Shown piece by piece: positions 1-7,602 of a DNA stretch of 64,000 nucleotides (the first letter of the stretch is position 1; each line of letters begins with the position of its first letter). The position numbers and the translations under genes were made by a program. Origin of the DNA: Chromatiales bacterium (GTDB lineage: Bacteria > Pseudomonadota > Gammaproteobacteria > Chromatiales > Chromatiaceae); the NCBI GenBank assembly GCA_028278145.1, contig JANQEV010000035.1:1-64000 (forward strand). The letters run 5' to 3'. Below the pieces are notes generated by a model. The model had not been told where the DNA came from. It saw nothing but the letters and a program-made list of their open reading frames with translations, and ran no database searches.

Positions 1-441
1 TTATTCAGAAAAGCAACGGAGGCTCTCAAAGGCGCGGTTGCACGCCATGGCCTAAATGGCCTGGAAATATATCCACCCAATGCTAACGCTTGGGATGAGG
101 TTCGGCGGGAGACCCGGTCGGAACTTGGGCTCCAGGTTCAAGATGTGCTCATACAAGAAAATCAAAGTGAAGCAGTGGAATCGGCTATAAACAGTTCACC
201 AGAGGCAGAGCAGACTCGCAAAATATTTACCCACCTCATCACACTCGCAGCAAACCTCGCTGCGATGACGTCCAACCTGGTGAAGCTAAAAGATGAATAT
301 CAGCGTACGTCACGCCGGGCCAGAGCATTAGAGGATGTACTTTTACCTGAGATTGACCAGACACTAGCGCAAATTGATGCAGCCCTGGAGGAGATCGACA
401 AGGAGGAGATCGTCAGAATACATTACAGTAGGCAAACCTGA
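1..441 (+). CDS. V/A-type ATPase subunit D, C-terminal part (5' end outside window)
   Basis: The reading frame is open from base 1, so the gene starts to the left of the window and about 146 residues are visible. The C-terminal half has the helical, charged pattern of V/A-type ATPase subunit D: a segment SRRARALEDVLLPEI followed by a helix rich in Asp, Glu and Ile and ending near KEEIVRIH. This resembles the family's conserved RVNALE...P and final E-x-F-R-x-K region. Subunit D forms the central rotor stalk that couples ATP hydrolysis or synthesis to ion movement. The other subunits should lie upstream. The protein ends about 10 residues after the conserved helix, which is short. The family call is from pattern recognition, not a search. 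Confidence 0.72.
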   Translation, partial: LFRKATEALKGAVARHGLNGLEIYPPNANAWDEVRRETRSELGLQVQDVLIQENQSEAVESAINSSPEAEQTRKIFTHLITLAANLAAMTSNLVKLKDEYQRTSRRARALEDVLLPEIDQTLAQIDAALEEIDKEEIVRIHYSRQT

Positions 442-503
442 TCTTTGCACACCCCATTTCTGTAGCCGTATGGTTTTTTCTTCTGGTCACCTAATTAAAT
501 AAG

Positions 504-830
504 TTACGATGTAAGGATCTGATGAATATACAAACCACCAAAGAGTAGTAATAACCCTGCAGCAAAAACAAGTATCCCAATAATACCTCTCTGCCACCCT
601 TTCAATGCATACCACGCCATAGAGAGCCTGCTAAAGGGCACACCGCTTACAAATTCGCACAGACCTGAAAGCGCAATACCGCCCGGTATCAGCACCAATA
701 TAAAGCCTCCTAAACGAGATGGCATATAGGAAAATGGATAGGTTTCTGGATAGGCAATCCAATACATGAGCAGGTAAAACAGTGAGCCAAAAATTGCCAT
801 CACCAGAAAACCGCGCAATCGAACCGGCAT
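504..830 (-). CDS. small three-helix inner membrane protein, unknown function
   Basis: This is a 108-residue protein with three clear hydrophobic segments, at roughly residues 6-26, 38-62 and 78-105, and basic residues at the N terminus (MPVRLRG). I do not recognise a family. The start is supported by an AGGA sequence six bases before the ATG. The gene lies 88 bp downstream of pgl on the same strand, so it may be the last gene of the gnd-zwf-pgl transcript, although nothing in the protein suggests a role in sugar metabolism. An overlapping minus-strand frame (631-912) has no membrane or family pattern and is rejected. Confidence 0.6.
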   Translation of the reverse strand: MPVRLRGFLVMAIFGSLFYLLMYWIAYPETYPFSYMPSRLGGFILVLIPGGIALSGLCEFVSGVPFSRLSMAWYALKGWQRGIIGILVFAAGLLLLFGGLYIHQILTS

Positions 831-918
831 ATTTAATCCTTAACAAATTACAGCGGTCTACGCTCAACCGAAGTAGAAACAAAAGAGCTATAGATAAACA
901 CACCCTTGTCAAAAATAT

Positions 919-1632
919 CTACTTAGGACATGTAAGAGCCGCCTGATCTATCAATACTTCATGCTTCCCTTCCCTGGCTATTTCAGTCACTGGCAACGAG
1001 GCTCCATCCAGCCAGGCAGATACTGCATTGCGCTTTGCCTCTCCAGTTATAAGAAACAGGATATTTCTACTGTTCACCAGTGCCCTTGTTGTCAGGCTCA
1101 CACGCTCTGGCGGCGGCTTGGGTGCGTCATGGACTGCACAAGCCAGTTTCTCTTCTGGATGGGAATGACCAGGAAACAGGCTGGCAGTGTGGCCATCCTC
1201 CCCCATCCCCAACAATACCAGGTCAAAGGGCATAGCGTTTGTCACAATCTCACTATAACGGGATGCAGCCTGCTCCGGTCCCAGCTCTGCCTCTATAGGG
1301 TGTATTTGCTGCTGGGGGATAGGAACCCTGCTACTCAGAGTCCGCTCCACCATAACACTGTTGCGGTCCGGATGATCTGCGGGGAGACAACGCTCGTCTC
1401 CAAGATATAGCTCCCATTTATCCCATTTACTATCCTCTGGCACCAGTAAGTTATAGGTCTGTTCCGGCGTGGTGCCGCCAGCCATGACTATACGGAAACA
1501 GCCCCGCTCACGTATGGCTGTATTGGCTGCGTTGAGGATACGATCACGGGCCTCCAGGGCTACCGCCTCGCCATCTTCCAACAGGGTCCAGTTGCTTGGT
1601 ATCACTGCTCCGGGTCCAAACTGTGGCGCCAA
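919..1632 (-). CDS. pgl: 6-phosphogluconolactonase
   Basis: It hydrolyses 6-phosphogluconolactone to 6-phosphogluconate, the second step of the oxidative pentose phosphate pathway, in the cytoplasm. The 237-residue length is normal. Family motifs include the FRIVMAGGTTPEQTY segment near residue 46, which binds phosphate, the LYLGDERCLP segment near residue 76, and FDLVLLGMGEDGHTASLFPG near residue 136. The listed start is a TTG preceded by GAGGAA at five bases and overlaps the end of zwf by 31 bp. A GTG at 1605 that overlaps the zwf stop as GTGA is an equally plausible start and would give a more typical N terminus. It is translationally coupled to zwf and gnd upstream. Confidence 0.95.
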   Translation of the reverse strand: MAPQFGPGAVIPSNWTLLEDGEAVALEARDRILNAANTAIRERGCFRIVMAGGTTPEQTYNLLVPEDSKWDKWELYLGDERCLPADHPDRNSVMVERTLSSRVPIPQQQIHPIEAELGPEQAASRYSEIVTNAMPFDLVLLGMGEDGHTASLFPGHSHPEEKLACAVHDAPKPPPERVSLTTRALVNSRNILFLITGEAKRNAVSAWLDGASLPVTEIAREGKHEVLIDQAALTCPK

Positions 1633-3083
1633 CGATGTTCCTCTTTCTCAAACAGGCGCTGACTCTCTTGCGGCCCCCAGGTTCCGGCCTGGTAGGTATG
1701 GATAAAATCCCGCTCCATGGACCAGGTCTGCAGTACCGGGTCTACCACCCGCCAGGCATACTCCACCTCGTCGTAGCGCAGGAACAGGGAGCGGTCTCCT
1801 TCGATGATGTCCAACAGTAACTCCTCATAGGCTTCGGTGTGAGCCTCATCTGCATTACGCAGACTGGCATCCAGAATGGTCTGGCGGGTCCGCATCTCCA
1901 ACCCCGGCTCCTTGACTGTCATCTCTACCCGCAGGCACTCACAAGGCTGTATTCCCAACAGTACCCAGTTCTGCCGCATCGGCTCTACCCTGGTATCACG
2001 AAAAAACTGCTGCGGTGGATGGCGGAAACAGATGGAAACCATGGATTGGCTCTCGGCCATGCGTTTGCCGGTACGCAGATATATGGGTACCCCACGCCAA
2101 CGCCAGTTGTCGATGTACAGTTTGAGGGCGGCATAGGTCTCGGTAACGCTCGCCTCTGGTACCCCCTCCTCCTGTAGATAACCATTCACCTTCTCTCCAC
2201 CAATAGTTCCGTCGGTATATTGGGCGCGAAAGGCATGGGCATGTACTGCACTGTGGGGTATGGAGCGGACCGATTTCAGGACCTTTACCTTCTCATCCCG
2301 CAACGCCTCTGCCTCCATGGATACCGGTGGTTCCATGGTCACTAGGGTGAGAAGTTGCAGCAGGTGGCTCTGGATCATGTCGCGCATGGCGCCAGCACCA
2401 TCATAAAAGGCAGCACGACTGCCAACACCCAGGCTCTCTGAATGAGTAATCTGAATATGGTCGATGTAGTTGCGATTCCACAGGGGTTCCATCATCACGT
2501 TGGCGAAGCGAAACACCAGTACGTTCTGTACCGTACCCTTACCCAGATAGTGATCGATGCGGTAGAGCTGATCTTCTTTCAGATAGCGGGAGATCCTGGC
2601 CTGCAGCGCCTGGGCGCTTTCCAGGTCATAGCCAAAGGGTTTTTCAATCACCACCCGGCGCCATCCACCCTCCTCTATTAGAAGATGGGATAGGCTTAGA
2701 TTTTCCACCACTACACCAAACTCTGCCGGGCGGATAGCCATGTAGAAGGCAATATTTTTTGGGAAATCATTCCCCTCCTCGATCTGTTGTCGTAGGCCTG
2801 CATAAAGAGAGGCATCATTCAGATCGCCCCGGACATAGTGCAGGCGGCTGGCAAAACGTTCGAAGGTTTCCTGGTTCAATCCACCTCGTGCCTTGTCGGT
2901 CACCCACTCACGTACCTTGCTAATGCACTGTTCTCTATCCCAGGCGCGGCGTCCCAGCAGCATGATGGTAGTCTGTTCCGAAAATTTTCCAGCCTCTTCC
3001 AGATGATACAGGGCGGGCATCAGCTTCATCCGCGAGAGGTTGCCGGTGGCGCCAAAGATTACATAGGTACAGGGCTGTGGCAT
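1602..3083 (-). CDS. zwf: glucose-6-phosphate 1-dehydrogenase
   Basis: It oxidises glucose 6-phosphate to 6-phosphogluconolactone with NAD(P)+. The 493-residue length is typical. The N-terminal dinucleotide-binding loop is IFGATGNLSRMKLMPALY. The catalytic stretch reads RIDHYLGKGTVQN near residue 176, where most homologues have RIDHYLGKE, so the usual Glu is Gly here while the substrate-binding His and Lys remain. The start codon overlaps the gnd stop by one base (TAATG), and the C terminus overlaps pgl, so the three genes form one unit. The NADPH supply would support biosynthesis in an autotrophic or mixotrophic sulfur oxidiser; that last point is inference. Confidence 0.97.
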   Translation of the reverse strand: MPQPCTYVIFGATGNLSRMKLMPALYHLEEAGKFSEQTTIMLLGRRAWDREQCISKVREWVTDKARGGLNQETFERFASRLHYVRGDLNDASLYAGLRQQIEEGNDFPKNIAFYMAIRPAEFGVVVENLSLSHLLIEEGGWRRVVIEKPFGYDLESAQALQARISRYLKEDQLYRIDHYLGKGTVQNVLVFRFANVMMEPLWNRNYIDHIQITHSESLGVGSRAAFYDGAGAMRDMIQSHLLQLLTLVTMEPPVSMEAEALRDEKVKVLKSVRSIPHSAVHAHAFRAQYTDGTIGGEKVNGYLQEEGVPEASVTETYAALKLYIDNWRWRGVPIYLRTGKRMAESQSMVSICFRHPPQQFFRDTRVEPMRQNWVLLGIQPCECLRVEMTVKEPGLEMRTRQTILDASLRNADEAHTEAYEELLLDIIEGDRSLFLRYDEVEYAWRVVDPVLQTWSMERDFIHTYQAGTWGPQESQRLFEKEEHRWRHSLDPEQ

Positions 3084-4507
3084 TACGTCTCGTCCTTATG
3101 GGTCCAGTCTGTATGGAAAAACTCACCCCGGGGGCGGTCAGTGCGCTCATAGGTGTGGGCGCCGAAGTAGTCACGCTGGGCCTGCAGCAGATTGGCCGGC
3201 AGACGTGAGCAACGATAGCCATCAAAAAAGGCCAGAGCCGAACTGAATGCGGGCATGGGGATTCCAAGTTCTATACCTAGCATTACAGTTCTGCGCCAAC
3301 CAGCTTCTGCCCCCTGAATTGCCTGGAGAAAGAAGTCATCCAGCAACAGGTTTTCCAGCTCCGGGTTCTGTTGATAGGCCTCATTGATATTATTGAGAAA
3401 ACGGCTGCGGATGATACACCCACCACGCCAGATCAGGGCGATATCTCCATAATTCAGTTTCCAACTATGGTTCTTGGCGGCCTCCATCATCAACATGAAA
3501 CCCTGTGCATAGGAGATGATCTTTGAGGCGTATAGTGCATCATGTAAATCACGGATTACTTGCACCCTCTCCCCCTTAAAGTCAGCAGCATGCTCCCCAA
3601 TACGTTGCGCTGCTCGCATACGCTCATCCTTGCGTGCCGAGAGATAACGGGAAAAGACCGCCTCATTAATCAGGGTAAGGGGCACACCCAGTTCCAGGGC
3701 GTTGATTCCAGTCCATTTACCGGTCCCCTTCTGGGCCGCGCTATCGAGAATCCGGTCAAGCAGAGGTATATCATCGGTATCCCGCATTGAAAGGATATCG
3801 GCTGTAATCTCTATCAGGTAGGAGTTCAATACACCCTGGTTCCATTGGGTGAAGATCTCCTGCATCTCATCCACAGAGAGTCCAAACCCGGCCTGCATCA
3901 GATGATAGGCCTCGCAGATAAGTTGCATATCACCGTATTCGATACCGTTGTGCACCATCTTCACATAGTGTCCGGCGCCGTTCTCTCCTACCCAGCGGCA
4001 GCAAGGCTCTCCATCCACATGTGCGGCAATGGTCTGAAACAGCTCCTGGACTTCTGGCCAGGCCGATGGATCTCCTCCTGGCATTATGGAAGGACCATAA
4101 CGCGCCCCCTCCTCACCTCCTGATACCCCAAGCCCCAGGAAGCGTACTCCATGGCCAGTAACCTCTAACATACGGCGTTCGGTATCCGGGAAATGTGTGT
4201 TGCCGCCGTCAATGATAATGTCACCTGGCTCAAGATGAGGCAGGAGCTGTGCAATCACCCGATCCACTGGTTCACCAGCCTTTACCATCAACATCACCTT
4301 GCGGGGCCTGGATAGTTGGTCCACCAACTCATCAAGTGAATAGGCGGGGATAATATCGCCAACCTGGGCCAGTCCATTTAGAAACTGATCAGTACGGGAG
4401 GCAGTACGGTTATAGACTGCCACCCTAAAACCATGGTCACTCATATTGAGCACCAGATTCTGCCCCATCACTGCGAGCCCGATGAGCCCAATGTCCGCCT
4501 GTGGCAT
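3083..4507 (-). CDS. gnd: 6-phosphogluconate dehydrogenase, decarboxylating
   Basis: It converts 6-phosphogluconate to ribulose 5-phosphate, CO2 and NADPH. The 474 residues match the long, dimeric form. The N-terminal Rossmann motif is GLAVMGQNLVLNM, the substrate-binding region contains KMVHNGIEYGDMQLICEAY (near residue 184), and the late motif IWRGGCIIRSRFLNNI lies near residue 363. A GAGGA ribosome site precedes the ATG by six bases. It is the first gene of the gnd-zwf-pgl operon, so the promoter should lie in the 4508-4660 gap, where I see two short hairpins but no convincing -35/-10 pair. Confidence 0.97.
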   Translation of the reverse strand: MPQADIGLIGLAVMGQNLVLNMSDHGFRVAVYNRTASRTDQFLNGLAQVGDIIPAYSLDELVDQLSRPRKVMLMVKAGEPVDRVIAQLLPHLEPGDIIIDGGNTHFPDTERRMLEVTGHGVRFLGLGVSGGEEGARYGPSIMPGGDPSAWPEVQELFQTIAAHVDGEPCCRWVGENGAGHYVKMVHNGIEYGDMQLICEAYHLMQAGFGLSVDEMQEIFTQWNQGVLNSYLIEITADILSMRDTDDIPLLDRILDSAAQKGTGKWTGINALELGVPLTLINEAVFSRYLSARKDERMRAAQRIGEHAADFKGERVQVIRDLHDALYASKIISYAQGFMLMMEAAKNHSWKLNYGDIALIWRGGCIIRSRFLNNINEAYQQNPELENLLLDDFFLQAIQGAEAGWRRTVMLGIELGIPMPAFSSALAFFDGYRCSRLPANLLQAQRDYFGAHTYERTDRPRGEFFHTDWTHKDET

Positions 4508-4577
4508 ATCTTGTTCCTCAGCTTTTATCCTCTACTTTAGATGAGGATACTGCAGCTTGTTGAAAGTAACCAATTTC

Positions 4578-4595
4578 TCCTATCAGAAGATAGGA
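4578..4595. terminator. perfect 7-bp hairpin between the GGDEF-EAL gene and gnd
   Basis: TCCTATC-AGAA-GATAGGA forms a perfect seven-base-pair stem with a tetraloop. It lies 66 bp past the stop of the minus-strand gene at 4661 and before gnd, the right place for a terminator. There is no run of T after it on either strand, so it may be a weak or Rho-assisted terminator, or a processing signal. A second weaker inverted repeat (TATCCTC/GAGGATA) lies nearer gnd. Confidence 0.3.
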
Positions 4596-4660
4596 TCAGT
4601 CTATGGAATATATGGAAGGGCACATCATTTCAATACTGGAAAACAGGACAGGATATTGCT

Positions 4661-7330
4661 TTAAACAGCGAATTTGCTATTCAGTAGCTTTGATATTTCA
4701 TCGGTATTCACTGGCTTGCTGAACAAGTAACCCTGCACCATCTCACAATCAAGCTTATTAAGCATATCAAACTGCTCCTGCGTCTCAACACCTTCTGCAA
4801 TAATCTCATGCCCTAGGTTGTGACCCATCTCTATCATGGAGCCAACCAGAAGTTTAGTTTCCTTGTCCAACAACATATCATCAACAAAATATTTGTCGAT
4901 TTTCAGACAATCAACCTTAAGGTGTTTTAGAGATGCGAATGAAGAGTAACCTGTGCCAAAATCATCAATTGCCAGGAGCACACCAATATCCTTCAACTCT
5001 TGAAAAATCGAGAGGTTTTGTTGATCAGTCTGCACAACCCCCTCAGTAACCTCCAACTCCAGTTCACTTGGAACTATTCCAGTTTCTGCGATAGCACTTT
5101 CAATCATTGACACAATATTCTTATCAAGAAACTGGCTTGGAGAGATATTTACGGCAATGCGCAATGATTTGAAACCCGCGTTCTTCCATCTCACCGCCTG
5201 ATTGCATGCAGTGTTTAGTACCCATTCAGTGAGCGGTTTGATCATGCCAATGCGTTCTGCCGTACCGATAAACTCAGTGGGAGGAACCTGTCCAAGTACT
5301 GGATGATGCCAGCGCGACAGCGCCTCGACACCAATCACCTTACCACTAGCCACATCTATCTGGGGTTGATACACCAGCGATAACTGTTCCCCTTCAATAG
5401 CTTCTCTCAGGAATTCCTCAACCTGGAAACGATACTCCGCCTTTTGGGTTAGTTCAGGTTTATAGAAGGCATAGCGGTTTTTGCCTCGTTCCTTTGCAGC
5501 ATAAAGCGAGGTATCAGCTGCTTTTAATAGAGCCGACACATTGTTTCCATCATCTGGATAGTGCGCAATTCCAATACTGCATGCAGGCGTAAGCTTCCTG
5601 GAGGCAAGCTTTACAGGTTGAGATACGATATCCAGGCAACGTTGGGCAACATGTGCTGCAGTATAATCATCCGCAACCTCTTCAACGAGAACACAAAACT
5701 CATCACCACTGAGACGACCAATAAAATCAATACTACGACTAGCACTTGCCAACCGCCTGGCTATCACCTTCAGGAGTGAGTCACCCACATCATGCCCAAG
5801 ACTGTCATTAATGTGCTTAAAGTCATCCAGGTCTATATATAACAGGCTGAAACGACGATTGTGTCTAACAGATGTATTTATCAACTCCTCAATGTTCTGA
5901 TAAAAATATGCTCTACTGGCTAGCCCGGTCAGCTCATCAGTGTAGGCCAGCTGACGTATACGCTTCTGGGCCTGATCCCGTTCCATAACAATACCAGCAA
6001 GTCTTGCCGCAGAGATAAGATCGTTTAACTCATCTTCATTAGGCAGTGCTGGATGATTGTAATACATACCAAATGCCCCTAATACTTCTCCCAAAGAGTT
6101 CTTTATGGGTTCTGACCAGCAACAACGCATTCCATGAGGCAGGGCGACATCTTTTATCTTGGCCCATTTAGGATCTGTTTCAATATTCTCAACCAGGCAA
6201 CGCTTTCCGGTATAGGTAGATGTTCCACACGAACCAACATTAGGACCATTTTCCAGGCCATGGACGGCATCACAATACTCTTTAGGCAGACTCGGCGCCC
6301 CACCGTGCAGTAGTTTATTTTCGTGTAATTCAAGCATAGAGCAGCGCATGCCTGGATGGCGCTCCTCATACATCAATGCAATCGCATCATAAACTTTTGC
6401 CGCCGGATGACCGCGTGCGATCATCTCCAGTATATTGGCATTGTTTTCATCAAATGCTTCTACTTTTTTTCGCTCTGTAATATCAACGTGGGTTCCCACC
6501 AATCTAACCGGCTTACCATCTGACTCGCGATTTACCAGAAAGGCACGGGACAGTACAGACACTTCATATCCATCTTTATGATGCATGCGCATCTCTACTT
6601 CAAATGAATCTGTGCGACCAGCCAGGTAATCCTGAACCTGTCCGAACACATATTCATTATCATCTGGATGAACCAGACTTTTCCATGTGTTTATATTGCC
6701 ATCAAGCTCATTCTCAGCATAACCAAGCATGCTTTTCCATCGAGGTGAGTAATAGACCTCATCCGTTTCCAGGTTCCAGTCCCACAGCCCATCATTAGCA
6801 CCACGCATGGCAAGTGAAAACCGCTCTTCACTTTTATATAGTTCTTCTGTTCGTTCCTCAATCTTCAATTCCATTTCATCCAGAACATGCTTAAGAACAT
6901 CTTCAGCCTGTCTTTGTGCTGTGATATTCATAGAAACAATCATGATGGAATCAATTTGGCCATCCTCATTGAGAACAGGCACAAGCGTTGAGTGATACCA
7001 GACCTTGTTACCACTTGTATCATTTACATACCCTTCCTGGGTGATTATTTCCTCTGTCTCTCTCACCTTTAGGAGATTATCAGCCATGAGAGTTTTGAAA
7101 GGGTCAGGATAAAAGGAAAACGGGTATGGCTTACCGTAATACTTTGTAACGTCATCAATCATGAGCTCACGCACACCAGAAGAGCTCATATATTGCAGAT
7201 TAAAATCCAGATCCACGATTTTTGTGCATACTGGCGAATTCTCAAGCCATGTATGACTCTTTCTAGCAGTGCTCCATGTGTTCTCTTTTGTCTGCTGGAA
7301 TTTATTACAGGACTCAGTAAGTTCCGCCAT
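4661..7330 (-). CDS. PAS-PAS-GAF-GGDEF-EAL c-di-GMP signalling protein
   Basis: This soluble protein has about 889 residues and five domains in order: PAS (about 40-150), PAS with a PAC tail (about 170-290), GAF (about 305-460), GGDEF (about 470-630) and EAL (about 640-890). The cyclase signature is SGDEF near residue 542, with the first Gly replaced by Ser. The RxxD inhibitory site (RSID) sits five residues before it. The phosphodiesterase side has EAL in GVEALSRW near residue 672 and DDFGTGYSS, so c-di-GMP hydrolysis is likely. The SGDEF variant may keep cyclase activity or act only as a regulator. I chose ATG 7330, preceded by GGAAG at six bases, over ATG 7342, which has no ribosome site. 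The GAF domain closely resembles that of the neighbouring gene. Confidence 0.9.
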   Translation of the reverse strand: MAELTESCNKFQQTKENTWSTARKSHTWLENSPVCTKIVDLDFNLQYMSSSGVRELMIDDVTKYYGKPYPFSFYPDPFKTLMADNLLKVRETEEIITQEGYVNDTSGNKVWYHSTLVPVLNEDGQIDSIMIVSMNITAQRQAEDVLKHVLDEMELKIEERTEELYKSEERFSLAMRGANDGLWDWNLETDEVYYSPRWKSMLGYAENELDGNINTWKSLVHPDDNEYVFGQVQDYLAGRTDSFEVEMRMHHKDGYEVSVLSRAFLVNRESDGKPVRLVGTHVDITERKKVEAFDENNANILEMIARGHPAAKVYDAIALMYEERHPGMRCSMLELHENKLLHGGAPSLPKEYCDAVHGLENGPNVGSCGTSTYTGKRCLVENIETDPKWAKIKDVALPHGMRCCWSEPIKNSLGEVLGAFGMYYNHPALPNEDELNDLISAARLAGIVMERDQAQKRIRQLAYTDELTGLASRAYFYQNIEELINTSVRHNRRFSLLYIDLDDFKHINDSLGHDVGDSLLKVIARRLASASRSIDFIGRLSGDEFCVLVEEVADDYTAAHVAQRCLDIVSQPVKLASRKLTPACSIGIAHYPDDGNNVSALLKAADTSLYAAKERGKNRYAFYKPELTQKAEYRFQVEEFLREAIEGEQLSLVYQPQIDVASGKVIGVEALSRWHHPVLGQVPPTEFIGTAERIGMIKPLTEWVLNTACNQAVRWKNAGFKSLRIAVNISPSQFLDKNIVSMIESAIAETGIVPSELELEVTEGVVQTDQQNLSIFQELKDIGVLLAIDDFGTGYSSFASLKHLKVDCLKIDKYFVDDMLLDKETKLLVGSMIEMGHNLGHEIIAEGVETQEQFDMLNKLDCEMVQGYLFSKPVNTDEISKLLNSKFAV

Positions 7331-7602
7331 TATTTCTTCCATACTACTGGATAGTTGTATTTTGACTATAGTATAGCGACCTTGTTGGGGATATATTACT
7401 TTTCAGTCTGTTTTTTTTAGCACTTAATGCCTGACTGAATAGATCATACTACCTAACTACCAGGAACATACTGAAATCACAGGGTTTATATATACAGCGC
7501 ATAATTAAATACCTTATACCCATGCAGACCTTATACCCTGCACAACCAACCGCCATGAACCCCAATGGAGAGAATAAATGAAATGAGCCTTAGAGATGAT
7601 AC

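Noticed and set aside
5698-5719. SGDEF as proof of a dead cyclase
   Set aside because: SGDEF variants can remain active and the RxxD site is intact, so loss of activity cannot be concluded.
7512-7538. Direct repeat CCTTATACCC with 17-bp period
   Set aside because: Only two short copies in AT-rich sequence; no adjacent promoter or third copy to support a binding site or array.
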